From contig CM049311.1 in assembly GCA_026874595.1 (NCBI GenBank), positions 14,351,676-14,415,675 of the forward strand: DNA of 64,000 nt, given 5' to 3'. Both the position numbers and the translations under genes were made by a program. Of the stretch, positions 38,801 through 50,800 are shown piece after piece (position 1 is the stretch's first letter; the number at the start of each line of letters is the position of its first letter). Under the pieces are notes generated by a model. That model ran no database searches. It had not been told where the DNA came from and was given only the letters and a program-made list of their open reading frames with translations. The stretch is from Sipunculus nudus (taxonomy: Eukaryota > Annelida > Sipuncula > Golfingiida > Sipunculidae).

Positions 38801-41800
38801 TCATTATTCTGAGGGATACTTCGGAGTCCTATAGCTTGAAGGATATGGGAAACAGAGACCTAATTTCAGGTTTCCACAGACACTTTTCATGGGCCTCCTT
38901 GCATGACATGAATGCAGATTCTAGGTCCAGTTGTTATGATTTGTACCCTGTTGACAGATAACCACATCTTTAAAGGTCTCAAAAATAGACAAACAAATTT
39001 GTAAAAATTTGAAAAAATAGAGGTGGCGCACCCAGTCTGCGGAAACTGATGGAACACCTCATGATCAATATGTATGCCAAAAATCCTGACCATCAGTGTT
39101 GTAGTTATTGAGATACTGCAGTTTTTGTATCAAATATTTCATTATTCTTAGGAATACTTCGGAGTCCTATAGCTTAAAGGATATGGGTAACAGAGACCTA
39201 ATTTCATTTTCCATGGAGACTATTTATGGATCTCCCTGTGTCAAGAATGAAGATTCTAGGTCCAGTCTATACAATTTGTGCCCTGTTAACAGATGTTCAT
39301 ATCTTTTAAGGTCGCAAAAGTAGAGAAAAAAATTCGTAAAAAAACCCGAATAAATATACGTGGTGCCATCAGTCTGCAGAAACTGATGAAACATTCCACG
39401 ATCAATATCCATGCAAACAATTATGGTGATCTCTGCATTAGTTGTTCAGATACTTCAGCTTTTGTATCAAATTTTCCATTATTCTGAGCTGTACTTTGGA
39501 GTGCCATTGCTCAAAGGATATGGGTAACAGAGACCTAATTTCAGGTTTCCATGGAGACTTTTCATGGGTCTCCCTGTGTGTCAAGAATGAAGATTCTAGG
39601 TCCAGTCTTTACGATTTGTGCCCTGTTAACAGATGTTCACATTTTTAAAGGTCTAAAAATAGAGAAAACAATTCGTAAAATATTGAAAAATATAGGTGGC
39701 GCCACCAGACTGCAGAAACTGATGAAACATCTATTGATCAATATGTATGCCAAAAATTATGACCATCAGTGATGTAGTTAATGAGATTTTGAAGTTTTTT
39801 AATGAAATTTTTGACAATTCTGGGGGGTACTTTGGGGCCCCATAGCTCAAAGGATATGGGTAACAGAGACCTAATTTCAGGTTTCCATGGAGACTTTTCA
39901 TGGGTCTCCCTGTGTGTCAAGAATGAAGATTCTAGGTCCAGTCTTTACGATTTATGCCCTGTTAACAGATGTTCACATTTTTAAAGGTCTAAAAATAGAG
40001 AAAACAATTCGTAAAATATTTAAAAATATAGGTGGCGCCACCAGTCAGCAGAAACTGATGAAACATCTAATGATCAATATGTATGCCAAAAATTATGACC
40101 ATCAGTGATGTAGTTAATGAGATTTTGAATTTTTTTTATGAAATTTTTGACAATTCTGGGGGGTACTTTGGGGTCCCATAGCTCAAAGGATATGGGTAAC
40201 GGAGACCTAATTTCTGGTTTCCATGTAGCCTTTTCATAGGTCTCTCACTGTGTCAACAAATTAAGATTCTAGGTCCAGTCTTTACAATTTGTGCCCTGTT
40301 AACAGATGTTCACATTTTTAAAGGTCTCAAAAATAGAGAAAAAATTCGTAAAAAATCGAAAAATACAGGTGGCGCCACCAGTCTGCAGGAACTGATGGAA
40401 CATCTCATGATCAATATGTATGCCAAAAATCATGACCATCAGTGATGTAGAAGTTTTTGTGAGAAATTTTTGACTATTCTGGGGGGTACTTTGGGGCCCA
40501 ATAGCTCAAAGGATATGGGTAACAGAGACCTAATTTCAGGTTTCCATGGAGACTTTTCATGGGTCTCCCTGTGTGTCAAGAATGAAGATTCTAGGTCCAG
40601 TCTTTACGATTTATGCCCTGTTAACAGATGTTCACATTTTTAAAGGTCTAAAAATAGAGAAAACAATTCGTAAAATATTTAAAAATATAGGTGGCGCCAC
40701 CAGTCAGCAGAAACTGATGAAACATCTAATGATCAATATGTATGCCAAAAATTATGACCATCAGTGATGTAGTTAATGAGATTTTGAATTTTTTTTATGA
40801 AATTTTTGACAATTCTGGGGGGTACTTTGGGGTCCCATAGCTCAAAGGATATGGGTAACGGAGACCTAATTTCTGGTTTCCATGTAGCCTTTTCATAGGT
40901 CTCTCACTGTGTCAACAAATTAAGATTCTAGGTCCAGTCTTTACAATTTGTGCCCTGTTAACAGATGTTCACATTTTTAAAGGTCTCAAAAATAGAGAAA
41001 AAATTCGTAAAAAATCGAAAAATACAGGTGGCGCCACCAGTCTGCAGGAACTGATGGAACATCTCATGATCAATATGTATGCCAAAAATCATGACCATCA
41101 GTGATGTAGAAGTTTTTGTGAGAAATTTTTGACTATTCTGGGGGGTACTTTGGGGCCCAATAGCTCAAAGGATATGGGTAACAGAGACCTAATTTCAGGT
41201 TTCCATGGAGACTTTTCATGGGTCTCCCTGTGTGTCAAGAATGAAGATTCTAGGTCCAGTCTTTACGATTTATGCCCTGTTAACAGATGTTCACATTTTT
41301 AAAGGTCTAAAAATAGAGAAAACAATTCGTAAAATATTTAAAAATATAGGTGGCGCCACCAGTCAGCAGAAACTGATGAAACATCTAATGATCAATATGT
41401 ATGCCAAAAATTATGACCATCAGTGATGTAGTTAATGAGATTTTGAATTTTTTTTATGAAATTTTTGACAATTCTGGGGGGTACTTTGGGGTCCCATAGC
41501 TCAAAGGATATGGGTAACGGAGACCTAATTTCTGGTTTCCATGTAGCCTTTTCATAGGTCTCTCACTGTGTCAACAAATTAAGATTCTAGGTCCAGTCTT
41601 TACAATTTGTGCCCTGTTAACAGATGTTCACATTTTTAAAGGTCTCAAAAATAGAGAAAAAATTCGCAAAAAATCGAAAAATACAGGTGGCGCCACCAGT
41701 CTGCAGGAACTGATGGAACATCTCATGATCAATATGTATGCCAAAAATCATGACCATCAGTGATGTAGAAGTTTTTGTGAGAAATTTTTGACTATTCTGG

Positions 41801-44800
41801 GGGGTACTTTGGGGCCCAATAGCTCGAAGGATATGGGTAACAGAGACCTAATTTCTGGTTTCCAAGGAGATTTTTCATCGACCTCTCAGAATGTCAAGTT
41901 ACAAGATTGTAAGTCCAGCGAATACGATTTGTGCAAGGCTAACGGACAGACAGACAGACGGATGACAGACAAAGAGTGATCGCTATAGCTCAGCATGACT
42001 GAAAGTCAGCTGAGCTAAAAATTGGAAAAAAATACAGGTGGCACCACCAGTCTGCAGGAACTGATGATACACTCCATGATCAATATGCATGCAAAAATCA
42101 TGGCCATCAGTACATTAGGTATTCAGATACTGCAGCTTTTGTATCACATTTTAAATTATTCTTAGGGGTACTTGCGAGCCCCATAGCTCGGAGGATATGG
42201 GTATCAGAGACCTAATTTCACGTATCCACAGAGACTTTTCATGGACCTTCCTTGATGTCAAGTTATCCCATGATCAATATACATGCAAAGAATCATGGTG
42301 ATCAATGCAGTAGTTATTCAGCTACTTGACCTTTTGTACCAAATTTTGCATTATTCTGGGGGATATTTTGGAGCCCCATAGCTCAAAGGATATGGGTAAC
42401 AGAGACCAAATTTAAGGTTTTCAAGGAGATTTTTTTTGGACCTCTCTGGATATTAAGTTTGAAGAATCCATTTCCAGCGGTTACGATTTGTGCCCTGTTA
42501 ACAGATGTTTCATTGCAGGTCTGAAAAAAGAGAAAAAATTTAGTAAAAATTGGAAAAAATACAAGTGGCCCCACCAGTCTGCAGGAAGTGATGAAACATC
42601 CCACGAATAATATTCATGCAAAGAATCATGGTGATCAATGCAGTAGTTATTCAGATACTTGAGCTTTTGTATCAAATTTTGCATTATTCTGGGGGGTACT
42701 TAGGAGCCAAATAGCTCAAAGGATATGGGTAACAGAGACTTAATTTCAGGTTTTCAAGTAGATTTTTCATGGACCTCCCTGGATATTAAGTTTGAAGATT
42801 CCAGGTCCAGTGGTTACGATTTGTGCCCTGTTAACAGATGACAGTTTCATTGCAGGTCTGAAAAAGAAAAAAAATTTGTAAAAATTGGAAAAAAATACAG
42901 GTGGCGCCACCAGTCTGCAGGAAGTGATGGAACATCCCATGATCAATATTCATGCAAAGAATCATGGTGATCAATGCAGTAGTTATTCAGGTACTTGAGC
43001 TTTTGTATCAAATTTTGCTTTATTCTGGGGTGGGGGGGGGGGGGGGGTTTGGAGCCCCATAGCTCAGAGTTTATGGGTAACAGAGACCTAATTTCAGGTT
43101 TCCAAGGAGACTTTTCATGGGCCTCCCTGCATGTCAACAGAGAAGATTCTAGGTCGAGTCGTTATAATTTGTGCCCTGTTAACAGATCTGTTTACCGCAT
43201 CTTAAGAGGTCTCAAAAATAGAGAAAAACATTTGTAAAAATCGAAAAAGTACAGATGGCGCCACCAGACTGCAGAAACTGATGAAATGTTTCATGATCAA
43301 TATACATGGAAAAAATCATTGTGATCAATGCAATAGTTGTTCAGATACTTGAGCTTTTATATCAAATTTTCCATAATTCTGGGGGTACTTCGGAGGCCAA
43401 TAACTCAGAGGTTATGGGTAACAGAGACCTAATTTCAGGTATCCACAGAGACTTTTAATGGGCCTCCTTGCATGTCAAGAGAGAAGATTCTAGGTCCAGT
43501 CATTATGATTTGTGCCCTGTTAACAGATGACCACATTTTAAGATCTCAAAAATAGAAAAAACATTCGTAAAAATAGAAAAAAATACAGGTGGCGCCACCA
43601 GACTGAAGAAACTGATGAAACATTCCATGATCAATATCCATGCAAAGAATCATGATGATTAATACAATAGTTGTTCAGATACTTGAGCTTTTGTATCAAA
43701 TTTTCCATTATTCTGGGGGGTACTTCAGAACCCCATAGCTCAGAGGTTATGGGTAACAGAGACCTAATTTCAAGTTTCCACAGAGAATTTTCATGGGCCT
43801 CCCCGCAGGTCAAGTGAGAAGATTCTAGGTCCAGTCATTACGATTTGTGCCCTGTTAACAGATGACCACATCTTAAGAGGTCTCAAAAATGGAGAAAAAA
43901 ATTCGTAAAAATCGAAAAAATACAGGTGGAGCCACCAGACTGCAGAAACTGATGAAACACTCCATTATCAATATCCATGCAGAAAATCATGGTAATCACT
44001 GCATAAGTTGTTCAGATAATTGAGCTTTTGTATCAAATTTTCCATTATTCTGGGGGGTACTTCGGAGCCCCATAGCTCGAAGAATATGGGTAACAGAGAC
44101 CTAACTTCAGGTTTCCAAGGAGATTTTTTACGAACCTCCCAGGATGTCAAGTTACAAGATTCTAGGTCCAGCAGTTACAGTTTGTGCCCTGTTAACGGAC
44201 AGACGGCCGGACGGACGACGGACAAAGAGTGATCGCTATAGCTCAGATGACTTACAGTCAGCTGAGCTAAAAATCTGATGAATGTTCTAATGATTTCGGG
44301 ATAACTGACATGAATGGGTGAGATAGGACACTTTCATTAGCACATGGATTATGTTTGTCCTTCCCAAGAAGATGCCAGATCAGTGTAATTCTGCAGATAA
44401 GATCATAAAATTCACTCCCTTGTGATGACAGTATCATTATGAATTTATCTTACAATTCAAATATCTAAAAATCCCATGACTCTATAGAAGTACTCAATTT
44501 CACATTTTTCAAGGCATTTGAGCTCATTTATACTAAGGGTGTAACAGGTAAGACATCATGAATACTACGTTCCTTGAATACAAAGTTCTTAAGGCAAACA
44601 CAAGATAGAATTCAAAATATATATTAATATATGACTCAGTATACTCAGCACTGATGACAATATGGTTTATGGTCACTTACCACATTAAGGTCAGTGAGTG
44701 GCTGGACACGGGAACAGTAATCCTCCAGATATTCCAGCAGACTCTGTAGATACCTGCAAGATATATACAGGTCAATTTGTAAGAAGATGAACCTTTCTAG

Positions 44801-47800
44801 TTTACACCTTCTCCACATGCATTCACATTGTGAGTAATGATCCTCACCCTGTTCAAGTCAAAACAGCCAGCATTATGGATTTTGTCAAGTGAAGTCAGAT
44901 ATAGGCCTCAGTTACACATTTATAAGTGATCCTTTTACTGAATATGAATTTAATATACTGGTAGTGTAACAGACCCAAACAAACAGTGTTAGATGTTGTT
45001 AGTCACTAAAAATAGTTTTGTAAGGAATGTCTATTTCTATGTACAGTGGAAACCCCTTTTAGTTGGTTACTGGTACATCCATAAAGTGGGCACCTTTATA
45101 AAATGGGCACCTCTATAAAATAGGCACCTTTATAAAGTGGGCACCTCTAGAAAGTGGGCACCTTTATAAAGTGGGCATCTCTAGAAAATGGACAGTTTGA
45201 GCCAGTCAACATAAGAATCAGAAAGCAAATGATCAAATATGTGTTCTGAAAATGATAATGACCTGTCAAATAACTTTGCAATATGTCTTATGCAGGTTCA
45301 ACTCAGGACTCAAACTCTATATTCAATAACAACATATGCCAGTTCATGAATTCTATAAGGAAAAGCTTGTGCATTGAAAATACAAGATAATATTTACATG
45401 TGTACTCAGAAGTACATATCTTGAAATATTTAATTTCAGATTGCCTTCAGGCACTTGGAACTCTTCAGAAGTACATTGTAAGCAAAACTCACTGAACACA
45501 CTTTTTGGTCAAAAGATAAGGTTTTCAGACATTCTTTTGTATTCCATTTTTTTTTCTGATTTCTGATGTGTTGTTCAGCAATAATGGATCTTGCATGAAA
45601 TACAAAATAATTAAATAGGTTAAGCCTTTCTGTATACTCACTCTCTGTAAGCAGTGTTTTTCCTGTCCTTGGGAATATCAAACAACTTGTCAAACACAGA
45701 CAGGTAAGTGATGTAGTCAATTTTCTGTAAGAAGGGTATTAACATACAATACCTCATGTCAGTATAGACAACTGAAAGGGTCAGTCAATTATTTTTGAAT
45801 ACATGAGAACAGAACAAATCTTTTAAGTTTTAAGCTTATTTTATGTTGTTGCCCCCTTATGACCCACCTTTTTTCAAATTCCAATGGCTATGTGCAAATT
45901 TAATAACAAATACTCTCAAGCTGCCCAAACATAAAAATCAAGTTGTTTAAAACTTGTTTCTAAATATGAATTGTTAAAACCTGTTTCCTAAAACTTTGAA
46001 TAATAGTACTTGCAAGACAACTTTTTTAGTGAATTTTTTAAAACTTTTTTATATTCACATCTTATTGTTTTTTAGATTTGGATCCCATTTGGATCTGCAT
46101 AGTTGGATCATACAATGCTATAATTATGTTGTAATTGCATAATACAATGTTATAATTTCTTCATAGCCCATAAATCACATTTCACATTTGGATTAATATC
46201 AATCATACATTTTAAAAATATCTTTGCTAAAAGGTAAGTTTAAAACAAAACTTCTGTTCAGAGCAAGTGAAAGAAATTTCATAATTAGCCCACCTCTATG
46301 CCCTTGAGATTTGTGTATTTGACGTAACATTCGTGCAAGTCCAAATATCGGCCAGTTCCTTCTTCATCAGTGAATTCTACCAAACCTGATCAACACAAAC
46401 AATAACTTTAAATGCAATGAACATCTATACCATATCTATCACACCTGATGATTCAATATACCTGTGGTTTAAGAGTGAAAAGTCAATGATATTGCATGCA
46501 CCTAACTGGTGACTGTGTACAACATGATGAATATTACAATGATGTGACAGTTTCCATCACTGTCATCTTATGCTGTTAGTCTTATCTGGTGTTTTTTTAA
46601 ACCCCCCCCCCCCCCACCCTACAAAGAGCTACTTAATTATTTGCCCTCTCTTTCCCAACATGGGGTGTTTTACCATAAGGTATTTATTTAATTACAGCAG
46701 ATTTCAAAGAGTACTGCCTATATAGATACCTGTTTTATGAGATATAAAGAAGCCTAATAAGACTGATGAATGCATATATTTACTGATTATCAATTATCAA
46801 CATGAAATAAAAATATTTAAAATAAGAGAAGAAAGATAACAATTCAAAATATTTCAGATACTATAAAATTTAAAGTATACTTACTGGGTAAGTTGTCTCC
46901 TTGGTTTTCACGAGCTTTAGCGAGTTCCTCAAACTCGACGGACATGGGTATGCTGATCTGAAACCACACAAAACTTTGATAAAGCTGTACTGAAGCTCAG
47001 GTAGGCCTCCTGTATGCTCAGCCTATTACACAGCAGCAAAATGAACACAAGCTTTGATAAGACACATGCAGGCTTATACATTATCTAACATTATTTCTCT
47101 TTTGTCATTTCTTTGTTGACTTTACAGACAACTTCTGAGTGTTATCAAGGACCTAATCAACATTAACAATAAACTGCTGCCCAGGATAAAAATATAAGTC
47201 CCAGCAAATGGAAGAAGGGCACCAAAGTTGGCTCCTTCTTGCCCAACTCGACTAATGGGTCTACCCTGAGGCCTGAATGTTAACTAATCTTCACTAAGCC
47301 CATTTCTTTCTTTGGGATATGAAATCTTGTATTATTACTTCTATCTTGAATTACCTGTATGTTTATGTGTATGTGTGCAAATACTAGAGAGAAATATTTT
47401 TATTCCTGCAAAATAATCATACTTTTTGTGTTTATAAATGCAATCGCTGAATTTGTAAGACCAGATAAAAATCAAGCAGAGGAACAAGAAGCTGGATGTT
47501 AGCCAAGTACTTTCAACGGTTAATACCAAGCCCTGTAAACTGAATCCCTCTTTGCATGTTGGAAGGGACAGTTGTTCAGTCTGAGACTAAAAACTACTTC
47601 TAAGATAAGATAAGATAAGATAAGATAACATTTATTAGCCTTCAGTTCCAGGAATTTGTTGTTGACTTGCAATTCATTACATAAAAAATAAATAAGTAAA
47701 TAGATAGATAAATACATAAAAATAATACAATAAATACATAAAAATCACACATAACATATTGACTATGCATGTTAAATTAAGCATGTAAAAATGATAAAAC

Positions 47801-50800
47801 AGATAATTCTGCAGGTAAAACACATAATTCAAAACATTAAATTTCTAAGAGGGTTGTGAGTTAAAAAGTTTAATACTGTGTGGTACGAGAGATTTTTTAA
47901 AACGAGTTGTTCTGCAGAATATTGTATCTAGGCGTTTACCTGAAGGTAAAAAACGGAACTCTGAATATAGTGGATGTGTTTTGTCATTCATGACCTTAGA
48001 TATGAAGGCCATTGTTTTGGTTTCACAGATTTCCTGGTGTGTGGCAAGAGAAGTACCAGTCATTCTACTACTTCTCTTCCTGGTATTATTCAACTGTTTC
48101 TTTAACTTATCAGATATATTTGTAAACCAGCACTCCAGTGAATAAGTAAGGACACTGGAAATTACAGAATTATAAAACATGGTAATTATGGTTTTGTCGA
48201 TATTAAGCTTTCTTAGATAATAAAGGTAATATAATCTTTTGTTTGCTTTCTTGGATTGATTCAACACATGTTCTTTCCAATTCAGATTTCTGTCAATAAT
48301 ACATCCTAAGTATTTATAATTTTCTACAATATCAACATCTTCATTTTTGATAGCAACTGGGGTAATTACAGATTTTGATCTCCTAAAATCAAAGACTACT
48401 TCTTTAGTCTTCTTTACATTTAACTGAAGGTAGTGTTCCTCACACCAACCAGTCACATATTGAATGGTTTTCCTGTAGAGCGATTCATCATTCTTGTGTA
48501 TCAGGCCTAGAATAACAGTGTCGTCTGCATATTTGATAATTTTACAATCTGAAAGGCTCACAGACAAATTATTTGTATATAGAATAAAAAGGACTGCTGA
48601 CAGAACACAGCCTTGTGGAGCACCAGTATTTATGATTATATCTGAAGAAGTTTCTTTGCTTGTTCTAACATGTTGTCTTCTATCCGAGAGAAAATCTAGA
48701 ATCCATAGACAGTAGGAAAGAGGAATGTTATATCTACAGAGCTGATTGATCATAATGTGTGGCTGTATTGTATTGAAGGCTGAAGAATAATCAATGAAAA
48801 GTGATCTGGCATAATTTCTGGGGTCCCTGTCTAAGTGTTGATAAATATAATGAGTTAATGTGGCAATTGCGTCGCTTGTGCATCTGTTGGATGAATATGC
48901 AAACTGATGTTGATCTAGCATTGGTTTAACAATTGGAAGTAATTTATTAAGAACTATTCGCTCCAAAGCGTCACTATAAAATCTATTAATAGAACATGAA
49001 AGTCTAAGAGTAGTAGGGCTGGGGTTACTGTAATGTGTATTTGTAATAACCTGTAATTAATTACAATTTTCAAGTAACTGAATGTAATTTGTAATTGGAC
49101 AAAATTCAATTACAAGTAAATGTAACTGTAATGATTACAAACATGAAAATAGATGTAATATTAGTTACTTTACAATTACTTTCATATTAATTTTCAAAAC
49201 TCATGACAGAGAACTGTACCTAAAACTTCATTCATACTCCTGGAGTAGTGGAGTACATTCTGACACTTTCCTAACACAACACATTTTCAAAACAAATGGA
49301 AGTGTTACTAAATGTTAGAAAGATTCACTTTTATTTTTAAACCAGTTCACTTGGCCAAAATTCTGGAAAGAGTTAAATTCCTTAATTTACATTGGTAAGT
49401 TTTGGCAAACTCCAACCGTAACTTGTTGTAATACAGCTGTACTGACAGCAGAATGAAAGAGATGGACACAGCTGGTCTGACCCCTTTGTGATTCCTTGTT
49501 AATCTCAAAATCAAATTACCTCATGTTTGCAGATGATGGAGTCTTTCTTTAGGAAAATATATGATAAGATATACTTAATTAATCCCAAGTTGGGCAATAA
49601 AATTGTCTGCAAGAATATTAAAAAGAAAATAATTATTACTATAATAAGCCTCACTTAAATATACAATAATTCACCCTAAAGCATTGAAACGGTACAAAAC
49701 AGGACTAGATCAACATGCATACAAAATGCATGCATTACTTATATGATATATGTAAGTAAATAAAATTTCTATATAGCACAAACACATTAACATTACAAAT
49801 AAAAACAGATGAACTACTGCATATTAGGAAAACGCAAAAAGGGAAAATAAATCTAGCGAGTAAAAAACTAATTGTATAAAGATATGGCACACAGTAAAAA
49901 GGAATTTTTATATCTTTGTATACTTGTGTGTGGTGTGCAAAAGCGTCCACTTCTCGAGATCTGCAGTTCATCAAAGCAACGTCAAAGTGGATGTGTATCG
50001 TCTGCCATAAGGTAGCGCTAGATCGCCCCTCTGACATTATGGCCAGATCACTGGCTTGCCAGGGTGCCTGGACATCTAACTCTGAGGATTGCATTATCAG
50101 GCCACATGAGGATGCAAATATTTTAGTCATTTTTTGACAACGCCTCATTGCTTACAAGTATCGTGTGAAATATTATGTTATAACCCAATATATTCGTATA
50201 TTGTTCTGGATGTATGGGAGATTTCTGCCTGCGGTCTGCCTGCTGACTGTATGTGGAGATACAGTTATAAAGCATGGCGTGGACTTGCAGGGCGGTTCTC
50301 AATTTGGCTTGTGTCACGACTCAGTAGGGGTCCTAACTGAGTCGTGTTTGTCACGGCTAGCCATAAGACAGCAATGTCCTGCCTTCAATTTAGTTTAATA
50401 ACCATACCTTTAATAACCATGACCAGATTTTCATATAAATTTACCTCATTGGGGTGAGTTCTGTGGAAATCCTTGATAGACTTTAGTCTCATGTAGAATT
50501 CTGCAAATTCATTAGGTCCTGACAGAGCTGCAACTTCTTCTTTCCTTAAACTTTAAAAAAAAAAGAATTTCTTCCTAAATATTTTAAATATATGTCTTTA
50601 TAAGCATGGTGCATTCATTTGATTCAATTGCAAAATTATTGATGCAATCATACAAGAATATGGTAAATAAATTACATAATATACAAAATATGTTATATAA
50701 CATTCCAAATTTAACAACAAAACCATTCAGAGGGTATTTTTTATTCAGAAACTGTGAGAAAAATTGCATTTTACACCAAGAGTTCAAGCTTTCTGATAAT

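Larger units (their letters stand above)
37811..44271 (+). repeat. large tandem array, about 330-bp units (about 18), with head and tail modules
   Basis: About 18 units share GGTAACAGAGACCTAATTTC, GATTCTAGGTCCAG, GATTTGTGCCCTGTTAACAG, a GGTGGCGCCACC-type palindrome followed by AGTCTGCAG, and ATGATCAATATGCATGC. A head with the perfect palindrome TGGCCCATGGGCCA (37814-37827) then GACGCTCAGCTGA opens it, and a second, diverged head lies at 38331-38360. Tails at 41941-42020 and 44193-44271 consist of a GGACAGACGGACG-like run, then AAAGAGTGATCGCTATAGCT and a hairpin of AGCTCAGC/GCTGAGCT. The GCTCAGCTGA of the head is inverted in the tail. Open frames inside it repeat with the unit and are not genes. 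It fills most of a 7.07-kb SF3A3 intron (37611-44680). Confidence 0.9.
47601..49010 (-). mobile_element. 5'-truncated non-LTR retrotransposon (CR1/L2/Rex1-like)
   Basis: A long open reverse-transcriptase frame on the minus strand is followed by a 3' UTR of about 210 bp. It ends in a (TATCT)n microsatellite (plus strand GATAA repeats, 47601-47630). Microsatellite 3' ends are typical of CR1/L2/Rex1 LINEs. The endonuclease and the first part of the polymerase are missing, as after incomplete reverse transcription. Homology upstream of the TTG at 48966 fades by about 49010. AGTCTGAGA (near 47579) and AGTCTAAGA (near 49003) could be an imperfect target duplication. It lies within the SF3A3 intron 46958-50444 in the same orientation as the gene. 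Confidence 0.8.

Noticed and set aside
39551-41426. Four near-identical 73-residue open frames starting [17 protein letters not shown]
   Set aside because: They recur with the satellite unit, end at unit-specific stops and change freely in neighbouring units, so they are repeat artefacts rather than a gene family.
37811-44271. CRISPR-like regular repeats
   Set aside because: Units are about 330 bp with no short direct repeat and unique spacer pattern, and the context is eukaryotic intron.
49916-50137. 73-residue frame with Cys and Trp ([11 protein letters not shown])
   Set aside because: No recognised domain, lies in an intron, and the overlapping frames on the other strand are equally open.
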